Shown here piece by piece: positions 47,260 to 55,842 of a stretch of DNA of 64,000 bases. The position numbers and the translations under genes were made by a program. This DNA is from an uncultured Rikenellaceae bacterium (GTDB lineage Bacteria; Bacteroidota; Bacteroidia; Bacteroidales; Rikenellaceae). The notes under the pieces are model-generated. The model had not been told where the DNA came from. It saw only the letters and a list, made by a program, of their open reading frames with translations, and did not search any database. The first letter of the stretch is position 1. Each line of letters begins with the position of its first letter. The stretch covers positions 1 to 64,000 of the forward strand of contig CALUZO010000014.1 in the NCBI GenBank assembly GCA_944325305.1. The letters are read 5' to 3'.

Positions 47260-48477
47260 ATGACACTTCTCGACAGATTCCTCACATACGTCTCTTTCGA
47301 CACCCAAAGCGATCCGGCCAGCGAGACCTTCCCCTCCACGGCAAAGCAGCTTGCACTTCTGAATCACCTGTTCGGCGAAATGGTCGAACTCGGTCTCGAA
47401 GATGTCGACATCGATCCCAACGGATATGTTACGGGCTCCATCCCTGCCACCCCTGGGTGCGAGAACAAACCTGTGATCGGATTCATCGCCCATGCAGATA
47501 CCAGCCCCGACATGTCGGGGGCAAACGTCAAGCCGCATATAATCGAAAACTACGACGGCGAGGAGATACACCTCAACGAAAACATCACCATGAGAGTGTC
47601 GGACTTTCCCGAACTGGCACTCTTCAAAGGAGATACGTTGATAACGACCGACGGGACCACCCTGCTCGGGGCCGACGACAAAGCCGGAATAGCAGAGATA
47701 ATGACGGCGGCAGAGTTCTTGATGCAACACCCGGAGATTCCGCACGGCAAGATCAGAATCGGGTTCACGCCGGACGAGGAGATCGGCAGGGGTGTGGATT
47801 TTTTCGACGTCGAAAGTTTCGGAGCGCGATTCGCCTACACCGTAGACGGCGGATTCGAAGGCGAACTGGAGTATGAAAACTTCAATGCAGCCAGTGTCAA
47901 GATAGAAATACAGGGGCGCAACATCCATCCAGGATACGCCAAAGACAAGATGATAAACGCACTGGCAGTAGCGACAGAAATAGAAAGTCTGCTCCCTCCG
48001 GCCGAACGCCCGGAACACACCGAAGGTTACGAAGGGTTTTTCCATCTGACCGCAATAAACGGGACGGTAGAAAGAGCATCTATGGAGTATATAATCCGCG
48101 ACCACTCGCGCGAGATATTCGAGAAGCGTAAAGAAAAAATGCGCCTTATCGTGGGAGAAATCAATGCCAGGTACGGCGAAAATGTCGTGTCGATCGAGAT
48201 GAAAGACCAGTATTACAATATGCGCGAAATGGTCGAGCCGCATCCGGAGGTCATCCGGAAAGCCGAAAAGGCCATGATCGAGGCCGGTGTCGAACCCATC
48301 ATCCGTCCGATACGCGGAGGAACCGACGGTTCGCGACTTTCATACATGGGCCTGCCATGTCCCAACCTGTTTACCGGAGGTATGAATTTCCACGGCAAGT
48401 TCGAATACGCATCGCTCGACACCATGAAAAAAGCCGTGAACACCATCGTAAATCTCGCGAGACTCTGGTCGGAATAG
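47260..48477 (+). CDS. pepT: Peptidase T (tripeptide aminopeptidase)
   Basis: A zinc-dependent M20 peptidase that removes the N-terminal residue of tripeptides. The 405 residues contain the metal motif HADTSPDMSG (His78, Asp80), GADDKAGIAEI, the catalytic Glu in TPDEEIGRG, the dimerisation domain in the middle and RGGTDGSRLSYMGLPCPNLFTGG near the end. Single gene; a weak -7 box (TATCTTG) lies at 47185-47191. Confidence 0.95.
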   Translation: MTLLDRFLTYVSFDTQSDPASETFPSTAKQLALLNHLFGEMVELGLEDVDIDPNGYVTGSIPATPGCENKPVIGFIAHADTSPDMSGANVKPHIIENYDGEEIHLNENITMRVSDFPELALFKGDTLITTDGTTLLGADDKAGIAEIMTAAEFLMQHPEIPHGKIRIGFTPDEEIGRGVDFFDVESFGARFAYTVDGGFEGELEYENFNAASVKIEIQGRNIHPGYAKDKMINALAVATEIESLLPPAERPEHTEGYEGFFHLTAINGTVERASMEYIIRDHSREIFEKRKEKMRLIVGEINARYGENVVSIEMKDQYYNMREMVEPHPEVIRKAEKAMIEAGVEPIIRPIRGGTDGSRLSYMGLPCPNLFTGGMNFHGKFEYASLDTMKKAVNTIVNLARLWSE

Positions 48478-48860
48478 TTCCGCGCTCCGCCCCCCGACAC
48501 ATATCGCAAAGCATACGTTATCACACCCGGCAACAGCTCTCTACAACATGCCGTAACACTGAACAGCGCAGGAAACTCGATGACCGACAAGGCCGTAAAT
48601 ATCTTGCACCGATACATACGTTTTGTCCCGACAAGACAGCGCACACGATAACCGCACCCATACCAACTCGAACGAATATACGCAGATGCTGGTTTCAAGT
48701 CCGACCCGAAGGATTACCCAACATCTGTATTTTTCGGCAAGACTGATCCTGACATTGGGACCTGGACATTCTTAGAGTCTCATCCACGAAATATTAAAAA
48801 AATAATGGCGGCCGATCGGCAAAACTTCATAATAAGTTCGACATTTTACGCCACATATGC
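48478..48860. other. Gap between pepT and the DUF486 gene
   Basis: About 380 bases. Small open frames here have no family resemblance. No RNA gene or strong hairpin is apparent. The right end carries the promoter of the next gene. Confidence 0.45.
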
Positions 48861-48862
48861 AT

Positions 48863-48870
48863 TATATTTG
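48863..48870 (+). promoter_or_regulatory. -7 box for the DUF486 gene
   Basis: TATATTTG-type box (approximately 48863-48870), about 23-25 bases before the ATG at 48893. It excludes the longer in-frame start at 48857. Confidence 0.5.
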
Positions 48871-48892
48871 CGAAATTTTATTCGCAACGCAT

Positions 48893-49261
48893 ATGAACGG
48901 GATTTACACAATCTTACTGCTGATTGTATCCAATGCCTTTATGACCCTGGCCTGGTACGGCCATCTGAAACTGAATTCCTTCGACAAATTCCAGGCACTC
49001 CCTCTCATAACGATAATCCTTATAAGTTGGGGGATCGCATTCTTCGAATACTGCTTCCAGGTTCCGGCCAACCGCATAGGTTTCCGGGAAAACGGCGGAC
49101 CCTTCTCGCTTTTCGAACTTAAAATAATGCAGGAGGTCATCTCCTTGTCCGTGTTCACTGTTTTCGCACTACTCGTATTCAAATCCGAAACGCTGAAACT
49201 CAATCATATCCTTTCGTTCGCCTGTCTGGTGCTGGCAGTCTTCTTCGCTTTCCGCAAATAG
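48893..49261 (+). CDS. DUF486 (DMT-family) membrane protein
   Basis: A 122-residue protein with four hydrophobic helices and the DUF486 motifs AWYGHLK, ISWGIAFFEYCFQVPANRIGF and LKIMQEVISLSVF. It is half the size of EamA transporters and likely acts as a dimer, like small multidrug-resistance proteins. The substrate is unknown. The Fur-family gene begins 53 bases downstream. Confidence 0.85.
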   Translation: MNGIYTILLLIVSNAFMTLAWYGHLKLNSFDKFQALPLITIILISWGIAFFEYCFQVPANRIGFRENGGPFSLFELKIMQEVISLSVFTVFALLVFKSETLKLNHILSFACLVLAVFFAFRK

Positions 49262-49314
49262 ATTTGGCACACACTTTGGAGATAGCAAGGTCGGGGAATA
49301 AACTTACATGGATT

Positions 49315-49815
49315 ATGAACGACCTGATTATCTCGCACATGGATGCTAAAGTGCTTAAACGCCTCGAGAATTACGCCGACAGTCCCACAAAGTTACGGGC
49401 AGCCTTGGGCAGATATATGAAAAGCCTCGGCATAACACCGGTCGAACCTTCCATAGCCGTACTCGAATATCTTTTCCGCAACAGAACTCACCCCACGGCA
49501 GAAGAGATTTTCAATCATCTGCACTCCAAAGTGCAAACGTTAACCCGCTCATCGGTCAATACCGCACTTGAGATCCTCGCTCAAATGGGAGCCATACAGA
49601 TCGTACATGTCGACACGCGCGACACACGTTTCGATGGCGATACCACACACCACGCCCACCTTATTTGCGCAAATTGCGGCAACATAGAAGACATTCCACT
49701 GTCGAACAACATCTCGGACATGATCGCCATTCCCGACGGATGTGTCGTCAACGACATCCAAATGATGTGTCTCGGTCTGTGCGCAAAATGCAACCAATCT
49801 CAAAAAGTTAACTGA
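49315..49815 (+). CDS. Fur/PerR-family metalloregulator
   Basis: A 166-residue Fur-family repressor. N-terminal winged-helix domain (about 15-95: YMKSLGITPVEPSIAVLEYLFRNRTHPTAEEIFNHL..., TRSSVNTALEILAQMGAI) and C-terminal dimerisation and metal domain (96-160) with HHAHLICANCGNIEDI and the second cysteine pair LGLCAKCNQ. The two CxxC pairs form a structural zinc site. With rubrerythrin-type proteins in the genome a PerR role is plausible, as is the 34-residue rubredoxin-like peptide encoded immediately downstream. I use the ATG at 49315; the TTG at 49264 and ATG at 49339 are alternatives. Confidence 0.88.
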   Translation: MNDLIISHMDAKVLKRLENYADSPTKLRAALGRYMKSLGITPVEPSIAVLEYLFRNRTHPTAEEIFNHLHSKVQTLTRSSVNTALEILAQMGAIQIVHVDTRDTRFDGDTTHHAHLICANCGNIEDIPLSNNISDMIAIPDGCVVNDIQMMCLGLCAKCNQSQKVN

Positions 49816-49816
49816 T

Positions 49817-49921
49817 ATGACCAGGTACGAATGTCCAGTTTGCGGATATGAATGCGAAAGCATTCCGGATACATGTCCTGTATGCGGATGCCCGGGCGAA
49901 AACTTCGAAGAGAAAAAATAA
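49817..49921 (+). CDS. Rubredoxin-like microprotein
   Basis: A 34-residue open frame starting one base after the Fur-family stop. It reads MTRYECPVCGYE, then CPVCGCPGENFEEKK, so it holds the paired motifs C6-x2-C9 and C20-x2-C23 of a rubredoxin Fe(Cys)4 site, plus extra cysteines at 13 and 25. It resembles the C-terminal rubredoxin domain of rubrerythrin cut free. The spacing to the regulator gene argues that it is translated from the same mRNA. It is too short for most gene callers. An electron carrier or an iron/redox sensor partner is possible; neither is shown. Confidence 0.75.
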   Translation: MTRYECPVCGYECESIPDTCPVCGCPGENFEEKK

Positions 49922-50111
49922 TCGTCAAACGTATTAAGTCGCTCTTCTCTGTGGAGCTCCCTCACTTTTATCGACAGACATCTGCATGAGTTGCTGATGA
50001 ATCGTAAATCCGTCCCTGCCTCGAATACCAAATAATCATAACATACTCCCCCGTTTTTCACCTGTCTTCGGCCTTCACCTTACGTACTCAGGTCCCGGCA
50101 TGGTAAAAAGA
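49922..50111. other. Gap between the rubredoxin-like peptide and yihA
   Basis: About 190 bases with no gene that I can support. The promoter module of yihA begins at its right end. Confidence 0.4.
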
Positions 50112-50143
50112 TTTGTCTCTGCGCTCGACTTTTGTTATTTTTG
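50112..50143 (+). promoter_or_regulatory. Promoter module of yihA, related to the repeat family
   Basis: TTTGTCTCTGCGCTCGACTT is followed by the -7 box TATTTTTG (50136-50143). The ATG of yihA at 50148 is only five bases past the box. The TTTGTCTCTGC-CTCG-CTTTT part matches the last unit of the repeat array at 54090-54123. Confidence 0.6.
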
Positions 50144-50147
50144 TTCC

Positions 50148-50750
50148 ATGAATATTACCTCGGCAACATTCAAATGCAGCAGCGAGAAACTTTCGCAGGT
50201 TCCCAATGACAACCTGCCAGAGTTCGCATTCATAGGACGCAGCAACGTGGGCAAATCATCGTTAATAAATATGCTCACAGACAAACCTTCGCTGGCAAAG
50301 GTATCTGGCACACCCGGCAAAACACGCCTGATAAACCACTTCCTGATCAACAATGAATGGTATTTGGTCGATCTGCCCGGATACGGATACGCAAAAGTTT
50401 CCAAGACGGTCAAGGAAAAATTCGCCAAACTCATAACCGATTACGTTCTCAAAAGCGAAAAGATGTATTTTCTTTTCGTACTCGTAGACTCCCGCCTCGA
50501 ACCGCAAAAGATAGACCTCGAATTCATCGACATGCTCGGAAAAAACGGAGTACCCTTCGGAATCGTTTTCACGAAAACAGACAAACTGTCAGACAATCAG
50601 GTCATATCCAACATCGCACGCTACAAACGCACGCTGCGCACAACCTGGGAGGAACTTCCGATCATGTTCGCCACCTCCTCGGAAAAAAAGAGAGGACGCG
50701 ATGACATACTCGACTTCATCGAAAACTCTCTGGAACAGATCGCACGATAA
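50148..50750 (+). CDS. engB: Ribosome-biogenesis GTPase YihA/EngB
   Basis: A small GTPase needed for assembly of the large ribosomal subunit, 200 residues. G1 GRSNVGKSSLIN, G2/G3 region SGTPGKTRLINHF and DLPGYGYAKVSK, G4 FTKTDKL and G5 TSSEKKRGRDDIL are all in place. The ATG at 50148 (MNITSATFKC) fits the family start; the ATG at 50100 lies upstream of the promoter. The message is predicted to be leaderless or nearly so. Confidence 0.95.
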   Translation: MNITSATFKCSSEKLSQVPNDNLPEFAFIGRSNVGKSSLINMLTDKPSLAKVSGTPGKTRLINHFLINNEWYLVDLPGYGYAKVSKTVKEKFAKLITDYVLKSEKMYFLFVLVDSRLEPQKIDLEFIDMLGKNGVPFGIVFTKTDKLSDNQVISNIARYKRTLRTTWEELPIMFATSSEKKRGRDDILDFIENSLEQIAR

Positions 50751-50930
50751 CACACACGCCCGGCAACACCACGGAAACCATGTGATTCTCAGTGAAACCC
50801 CCGCCTGCATAGAGTCTCAGTGGATTCAACCAAAGCTCTCCGGAGACAAGAGCAGGGCCATATTTATAAGGTCCCGGGTATTTGTATTGAAAAAAATGGC
50901 CGCAACCTATGAAAACTGCGAGCAAAGACT

Positions 50931-50938
50931 TACTTTTG
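50931..50938 (+). promoter_or_regulatory. -7 box for prs
   Basis: TACTTTTG, 34 bases before the ATG at 50973. Confidence 0.55.
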
Positions 50939-50972
50939 TGCTTACAAAACCAGACCAATATTTTTTCTCCAA

Positions 50973-51914
50973 ATGGCTATACACAAACTTAAGATCTTCG
51001 CATGCCGCGAATCACGTCCCCTGGCCGAAAAAATAGCCAAGGCTTACGGATGCGAATTAGGCAACTCGTCAGTACTCGAATTCAGCGACGGGGAGTTCCA
51101 GCCCGCCTATAACGAAAGCATCCGCGGCTGTACCGTCTTTATCGTGCAGTCGACATTCCCGCCGGCAGAAAACCTCATGGAACTTCTGCTCATGATCGAT
51201 GCCGCACGTCGTGCATCGGCCTACAAAGTCATAGCCGTCATGCCCTACTTCGGCTGGGCTCGCCAAGACCGCAAAGACCGTCCGAGGGTATCAATAGGTG
51301 CCAAAATGGTAGCCAATCTGCTGTGTGCGGCAGGCGTGGACCGCATCATGACCATGGACCTGCATGCCGATCAGATACAGGGATTCTTCGATGTTCCGGT
51401 AGACCATGTTTACGCCAGCGGAATTTTCGTGCCGTATATCAAAAGCCTCGGTATCGAAGATCTGTCGTTCGCAGCACCCGACATGGGCGGCGCAAAACGT
51501 GTGAACGCCTATTCGCAATACCTCAACGCACCCATGATAATCAGCCACAAACAACGCGAAAAACCGAACGTTGTAGGCAGCATGACCGCAATCGGTGAGG
51601 TAGAAGGACGAAACATCATCATACTCGACGACATGATCGACACCGCCGGCACAATCACCAAAGCTGCCGACATGCTGATGGAACGCGGAGCCAAAAGCGT
51701 ACGTGCCGTGGCAACACACCCGGTACTTTCCGGTCCGGCTTACGACCGCATTAATGCCAGTTCGCTTTCGGAAGTCATAGTAACCGACACCATCCCGCTC
51801 AATCCGAATGCCGACACCTCCAAATTCACTGTGCTGAGCGTCGCCGATATCTTCGCCGACATAATCGAAAGGGTACACAATTACAAGGAGATAAGTTCGC
51901 GCTTCATTTTTTAG
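50973..51914 (+). CDS. prs: Ribose-phosphate pyrophosphokinase
   Basis: Makes PRPP from ribose 5-phosphate and ATP for nucleotide, His and Trp synthesis. The 313-residue protein has the flexible-loop and ATP region (ARQDRKDRPRVSIGAKMVANLL), MTMDLHADQIQGFF, and the PRPP-binding loop DDMIDTAGTITKAA. The length matches class I PRPP synthetases. Single gene, followed by a hairpin at 51950-51980. Confidence 0.96.
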   Translation: MAIHKLKIFACRESRPLAEKIAKAYGCELGNSSVLEFSDGEFQPAYNESIRGCTVFIVQSTFPPAENLMELLLMIDAARRASAYKVIAVMPYFGWARQDRKDRPRVSIGAKMVANLLCAAGVDRIMTMDLHADQIQGFFDVPVDHVYASGIFVPYIKSLGIEDLSFAAPDMGGAKRVNAYSQYLNAPMIISHKQREKPNVVGSMTAIGEVEGRNIIILDDMIDTAGTITKAADMLMERGAKSVRAVATHPVLSGPAYDRINASSLSEVIVTDTIPLNPNADTSKFTVLSVADIFADIIERVHNYKEISSRFIF

Positions 51915-51949
51915 GACAATCGCGAGCAGTCACATAACGCGACACACCT

Positions 51950-51980
51950 GTGCAGGCCACCTCAATGAGGTGGCCTGCAC
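51950..51980. terminator. Hairpin after prs
   Basis: A perfect 15-base arm pair (51950-51964 with 51966-51980) lies 36 bases past the prs stop. There is no T run. Confidence 0.55.
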
Positions 51981-52060
51981 TGTAAACATTGTCCACATAA
52001 AAGAGCAAAATAAACGATGCAAATGTTGAAATGCCGTTTGGTAAATCGAGGAAAAAGATT

Positions 52061-52068
52061 TACATTTG
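52061..52068 (+). promoter_or_regulatory. -7 box for tRNA-Ser
   Basis: TACATTTG, 22 bases before the tRNA. Confidence 0.55.
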
Positions 52069-52090
52069 CACCACTGTATTTCAGTTGCCC

Positions 52091-52177
52091 GGTGAGATGG
52101 GTGAGTGGCTGAAACCACCAGTTTGCTAAACTGACGTACTCGCAAGGGTACCGGGGGTTCGAATCCCCCTCTCACCG
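52091..52177 (+). tRNA. tRNA-Ser (GCT)
   Basis: A class II tRNA with the long variable arm (TACTCGCAAGGGTA), acceptor GGTGAGA/TCTCACC, discriminator G, anticodon stem CAGTT/AACTG around loop TGCTA giving anticodon GCT, and T arm GGGGG-TTCGAAT-CCCCC. It reads AGC/AGU codons. A terminator follows. Confidence 0.92.
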
Positions 52178-52204
52178 CAGAAAACAGCAATACACTCTCT
52201 TAAT

Positions 52205-52240
52205 AAAACAGGAACCATCTGCTGGTTCCTGTTTTTATTT
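52205..52240 (+). terminator. Terminator after tRNA-Ser
   Basis: Arms AACAGGAACCA and TGGTTCCTGTT around TCTGC, followed by TTTATTTTT. Confidence 0.85.
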
Positions 52241-52537
52241 TTCACAGGCTTCAGTCAGCCAAACATCTATCAGACGACAAGCATTTTTACGACAAAACCC
52301 GTCCCTCCGCCCTGCAGCATCACAATTAATGGCATCAGAAAAATCGGCCATGGGACAACTGCATGATCATAAGCACATACAGACGTTCCAAAGTTCTTCT
52401 TACACCTGCAATAACATAACACGATCATGATAAATATATCGTGACATTACTCTCCAAAACAGCCGTAAGATGCGCTTGCCTCAATCACGACAATCGGAGA
52501 TCCTGCAATGTCATATTCCAGAATCTTCAATTCGGTA
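52241..52537. other. Gap between tRNA-Ser and the MscS gene
   Basis: About 300 bases with no supported feature. Confidence 0.4.
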
Positions 52538-53590
52538 TCATTCATCTTTGAAGCGTGTTCTCACGAAACAATCCGGATAATTCTCCCGGATAAAATTAAT
52601 CAGTTTCTCTCTCACCTCCACTTGTAGGTCCCAGTTGCTTCCGGAATCAGCACTGCTTACCAATACACGTATTTCCACGTGATTATCAGTCATATCTGTA
52701 ACATCGAGTGCCGATGTTACGCCATCCCAGTTCTCGTTACTATCCAATATTTCCTGCAACTTCGCCCTCAAGGGTTCCAACGGCATCTTGAAGTCAATAA
52801 ACAAAAATACCGAACCTGTGATATTACTGGAGTTGCGTGTCCAGTTCTCTATCGGATTCTCCAGAAAATAGTTGATAGGCATTATTAATCTCCTTTGATC
52901 CCACAACTTGATAACGACGTATGTGATGTTTATCTCCTCTATATTTCCGCTTTGTCCCTCTACAACCACCTGATCTCCTAACTTTATAGGCTGTGTAATG
53001 GCAATCTGAATACCTGCCAAAATAGAACCAAGACTTTTCTGAGCCGCAAAACCTATCACGATTCCGGCTATCCCGGCCGACGAAAGCAATCCTATTCCGA
53101 CATCGCGTATCTTGTCGAATGTCATCAGACATACTCCAATAGTTATGATAACAACAAGACCCGAAATCATTCGTTCGAAGATAGTCAGTTTCGTAAGGCT
53201 ACTTCTCGCCGCGAAATTTCCTGGTTTTTTCAACTCGATCTTCTGCTCCAGACAGTAAAAAAGCACCCTTATTCCCTTGATGAGAATCCAAGCTATCGTT
53301 ATTATAAGCAGTATCGTGAGTATATGCTGAATGACCGGATTATAACTCTTGTCATAAAACATTATATGCGTAAATACGGAGGCCATAATCCATATCAGAA
53401 GCACCAGAAAAGGCAGCCTCAATACATCCACCACAAAATTGTCAAATTTCCCAGGAGAGGCCGCGATTTTGCGTGCAATCTTCCTCGTCAACCATTTATA
53501 GCTCAGAATGGCTAAACTCACGGCGATAATCAAAATAAAAATGCCTATAATCATCCGGGCAGTATCGCTTCCAAAAAAAACGTGAGTCAT
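52538..53590 (-). CDS. MscS-family mechanosensitive channel
   Basis: A 350-residue membrane protein. Four or five helices: about 14-34, 56-80, 92-114, 150-170 and the pore helix. The pore-lining helix carries the Gly/Ala pattern SSAGIAGIVIGFAAQKSLGSILAGIQI, followed by the beta domain (IKLGDQVVVEGQSGNIEEINITYVVIKLWDQRRLIMPINYFLE) and the C-terminal alpha/beta domain. It opens under membrane tension to release solutes. The ATG at 53590 (MTHVFFG) is preferred to the longer frame from 53641. Single gene. Confidence 0.9.
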   Translation of the reverse strand: MTHVFFGSDTARMIIGIFILIIAVSLAILSYKWLTRKIARKIAASPGKFDNFVVDVLRLPFLVLLIWIMASVFTHIMFYDKSYNPVIQHILTILLIITIAWILIKGIRVLFYCLEQKIELKKPGNFAARSSLTKLTIFERMISGLVVIITIGVCLMTFDKIRDVGIGLLSSAGIAGIVIGFAAQKSLGSILAGIQIAITQPIKLGDQVVVEGQSGNIEEINITYVVIKLWDQRRLIMPINYFLENPIENWTRNSSNITGSVFLFIDFKMPLEPLRAKLQEILDSNENWDGVTSALDVTDMTDNHVEIRVLVSSADSGSNWDLQVEVREKLINFIRENYPDCFVRTRFKDE

Positions 53591-53949
53591 AATACGATTA
53601 TGTTTAATTCGACCAATGTACAGATACAAATCATCGACCACAAGTTCAAGTATCGAGAAAAATGTGTAAAGTTTCTTGCTTTACAGATCGCATATCGCAA
53701 CTCGATTCTCCGGAATATACCTACCCATAGTCCGGCATCTGTTTCATTATCAGATTCAGGTCCATTTGTCGTTTGGCAACTCTCCATCATTGCACACAAG
53801 ACCCATTATTGCCCAATGGTTTGCCCAAAAGATTGCATCGAGATTCCACGCAGCCATAATTTGACTCAGCATTCAACGTCTGCATATCCAAATAAGGTTT
53901 GAGGCACCTCGGACAAACTTCCCGGACATGTTCGACGTATGTCGCTCGC

Positions 53950-54124
53950 CTTTTCCTATATTTGCAGGATATAGTAGGCGGCTCGGCAATCTCCGAAAGC
54001 ACAGGCTTTCTCCGGGTGCCCTCACCTTTCACTATACTTAAAGAATACAGGATGCAGCTCGGCACAGCCAAACCTGAAAACTCCGTTTCAGTTTGTCTCT
54101 GCTCTCGGCTTTTTCTATATTTGC
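53950..54124 (+). repeat. Array of promoter-bearing repeat units
   Basis: It begins with a partial unit ending in a -7 box TATATTTG (53957-53964). A full unit follows from CGGCTCGGCAATC (53979) with a decayed box (TATACTTA). A variant unit then starts CAGCTCGGCACAGCC (about 54055), contains TTTGTCTCTGCTCTCGGC and ends in TATATTTG (54116-54123). The first full unit is very similar to those at 11836-11987, including CTCCGAAAGC and CAGGCTTTCTCCG. The array ends 58 bases before the EamA transporter gene. Confidence 0.8.
54116..54123 (+). promoter_or_regulatory. -7 box for the EamA transporter, inside the repeat
   Basis: TATATTTG at the end of the last repeat unit, 59 bases before the ATG at 54182. 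Confidence 0.6.
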
Positions 54125-54181
54125 AACGTTTCCGTATCCGTTTCAATAAGTAGAATCGTTTCGTTCAATTCATTCAATACC

Positions 54182-55108
54182 ATGAAATTAACCGACAAAC
54201 AGGCTGGCAATATTATCATGTTCTGCGTGGTAACATTTTTCTCGGTCAATATACCAATCAGCAAATACATGCTTGCCAGCGGCAACATCTCTCCTTACGG
54301 ACTTACACTGGCCCGTATGGTTTTTGCATCTGTCGCCTTCTGGATCACATCGCTGTTCATGAAAAAAGAGCGGGTCGAACGCAGAGATCTGTTCACACTG
54401 TTCATCGGCGGATTATTGGGTATTGTATTCAACCAGGGACTGTTCATTTGGGGACTGTCACAAACATCGCCTGTCGACGCTTCGATAATAACCACGTGTA
54501 CTCCGCTTTTCGCCATGGTGATAGCAGCCATCGTGCTGAAAGAGCCCATCACGACAAAGAAAGTCTCAGGTGTGGCAATAGGAGGTATCGGAGCCATATT
54601 TCTTGTCCTGACAACCCAACACACCGACGTTGCAAACGATCCCAGCCTCAAAGGCAATATAGCCGTAGCACTCAGCTCGCTCAGTTATGCCTCCTACCTG
54701 GTGATGACACGACATCTCACCGCCAAATATTCATCTGTAACCATTATGAAATGGATGTTTCTTTTCTCGACCATCCTGCTGATTCCACTATTCTACAAAG
54801 ACCTGACGGACATGCCACTGCTCCATCAGTCGGAAAGTTTGCCATTCATATTAATAGGTTACACCCTGTTTTTTGCGACGTTCATACCCTACATGCTTAT
54901 CCCCATAGCCCAGAAAAAGATACGTCCTACCACGATCTCCATGTACAATAACATGCAGCCTCTGCTGGCCTCGATCATTGCCATCATCATGGGACAGGAC
55001 ACCTTCTCGATCGAAAAGGTCATATCTGGAGTGCTTATTCTGTTCGGTGTCTACCTCGTCACGGCAAGTAAATCGAGATCGGACATCGAAGCCGGTAAAC
55101 AAAAGTAA
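54182..55108 (+). CDS. EamA-family (DMT) transporter
   Basis: A 308-residue protein with ten hydrophobic helices arranged as two EamA repeats (about 10-140 and 155-290). Landmarks: NIPISKYMLASGNISPYGLTLARM, GIVFNQGLFIWGLSQTSPVDASIITTCTPLFAMVIA, and in the second half YNNMQPLLASIIAIIMGQD. The family exports metabolites or amino acids; the substrate is not indicated. Its promoter lies in the repeat array upstream. Confidence 0.9.
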   Translation: MKLTDKQAGNIIMFCVVTFFSVNIPISKYMLASGNISPYGLTLARMVFASVAFWITSLFMKKERVERRDLFTLFIGGLLGIVFNQGLFIWGLSQTSPVDASIITTCTPLFAMVIAAIVLKEPITTKKVSGVAIGGIGAIFLVLTTQHTDVANDPSLKGNIAVALSSLSYASYLVMTRHLTAKYSSVTIMKWMFLFSTILLIPLFYKDLTDMPLLHQSESLPFILIGYTLFFATFIPYMLIPIAQKKIRPTTISMYNNMQPLLASIIAIIMGQDTFSIEKVISGVLILFGVYLVTASKSRSDIEAGKQK

Positions 55109-55227
55109 AAGCAAAAGAGAGTCCTTCTGTTCTGACCTGCAAACAGTTGTAAGATTGCATCAGTGGAAGTCCACTTGCGACCCTCGTTATTTGCGAAAAA
55201 GGCTTGCCCCGATGTCAAATTTTGTAG

Positions 55228-55235
55228 TATATTTG
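55228..55235 (+). promoter_or_regulatory. -7 box for the GNAT gene
   Basis: TATATTTG, followed about 70 bases later by the start region. Confidence 0.5.
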
Positions 55236-55308
55236 TTACTCAAAATGGCACAAAATTGGTTCAGGTGTCTTACCCATGTGCCTAAACAGACCAAACAGAA
55301 GCGAACAA

Positions 55309-55842
55309 ATGGAGATCATGAAAATAATACCTTCGGGAAACAAACTCTGGGAACAGGTTTGGAGGCTCTATGTCGACAGTTTCCCCGAATGGGAACGCCG
55401 TCGCATAAGCAGCCACAGCAGAGCGAGCGAAGACGATGATTTTCACACATATATCTCCATCGAAAACGGCAATCTCCAGGGACTTGTATTTTACTGGGAG
55501 CACGATTCCGTTATTTATGTTGAACATCTTGCAGTGAACCCGCTGATGCGCGGAAAAGGCATCGGCAGCCAGATAATCAAGGGTCTGATGGAAGAAAACC
55601 CGGAATCAACATTCATACTCGAGATAGATCCTCCATTGGACGATATCTCCAAGCGCCGTAGTACATTTTACGAAAGACTCGGATTCATTGCCAACGATTT
55701 CGACTATATCCACCCGTCATACACCAAAAACGGCAAGCCTCACGAACTAAGGATAATGAGCTACCCCAAAGCCCTAAGTAACGAAGAATTCGAGCGCTTC
55801 AAGGAATATATGGCAACTCGCGTAATGAAATACATAGACTGA
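55309..55842 (+). CDS. GNAT-family N-acetyltransferase
   Basis: A 177-residue acetyltransferase-like protein. The acetyl-CoA-binding motif is visible as VEHLAVNPLMRGKGIGSQIIKGL (about 74-96), and the C-terminal YERLGF motif near 123. Substrate unknown. In-frame ATG codons lie at 55276, 55309 and 55318; I chose 55309. Single gene. Confidence 0.85.
   Translation: MEIMKIIPSGNKLWEQVWRLYVDSFPEWERRRISSHSRASEDDDFHTYISIENGNLQGLVFYWEHDSVIYVEHLAVNPLMRGKGIGSQIIKGLMEENPESTFILEIDPPLDDISKRRSTFYERLGFIANDFDYIHPSYTKNGKPHELRIMSYPKALSNEEFERFKEYMATRVMKYID

Noticed and set aside
47221..48243. 340-codon minus-strand frame over pepT
   Set aside because: Antisense to complete peptidase T. The translation is rich in Phe, His, Arg and Val, as expected for a shadow frame.
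53787..54146. 119-codon minus-strand frame overlapping the repeat array
   Set aside because: Its middle is the translation of the repeat unit and resembles the frame over the repeat at 11.8-12.0 kb, so the similarity comes from the repeat DNA and not from a protein family.
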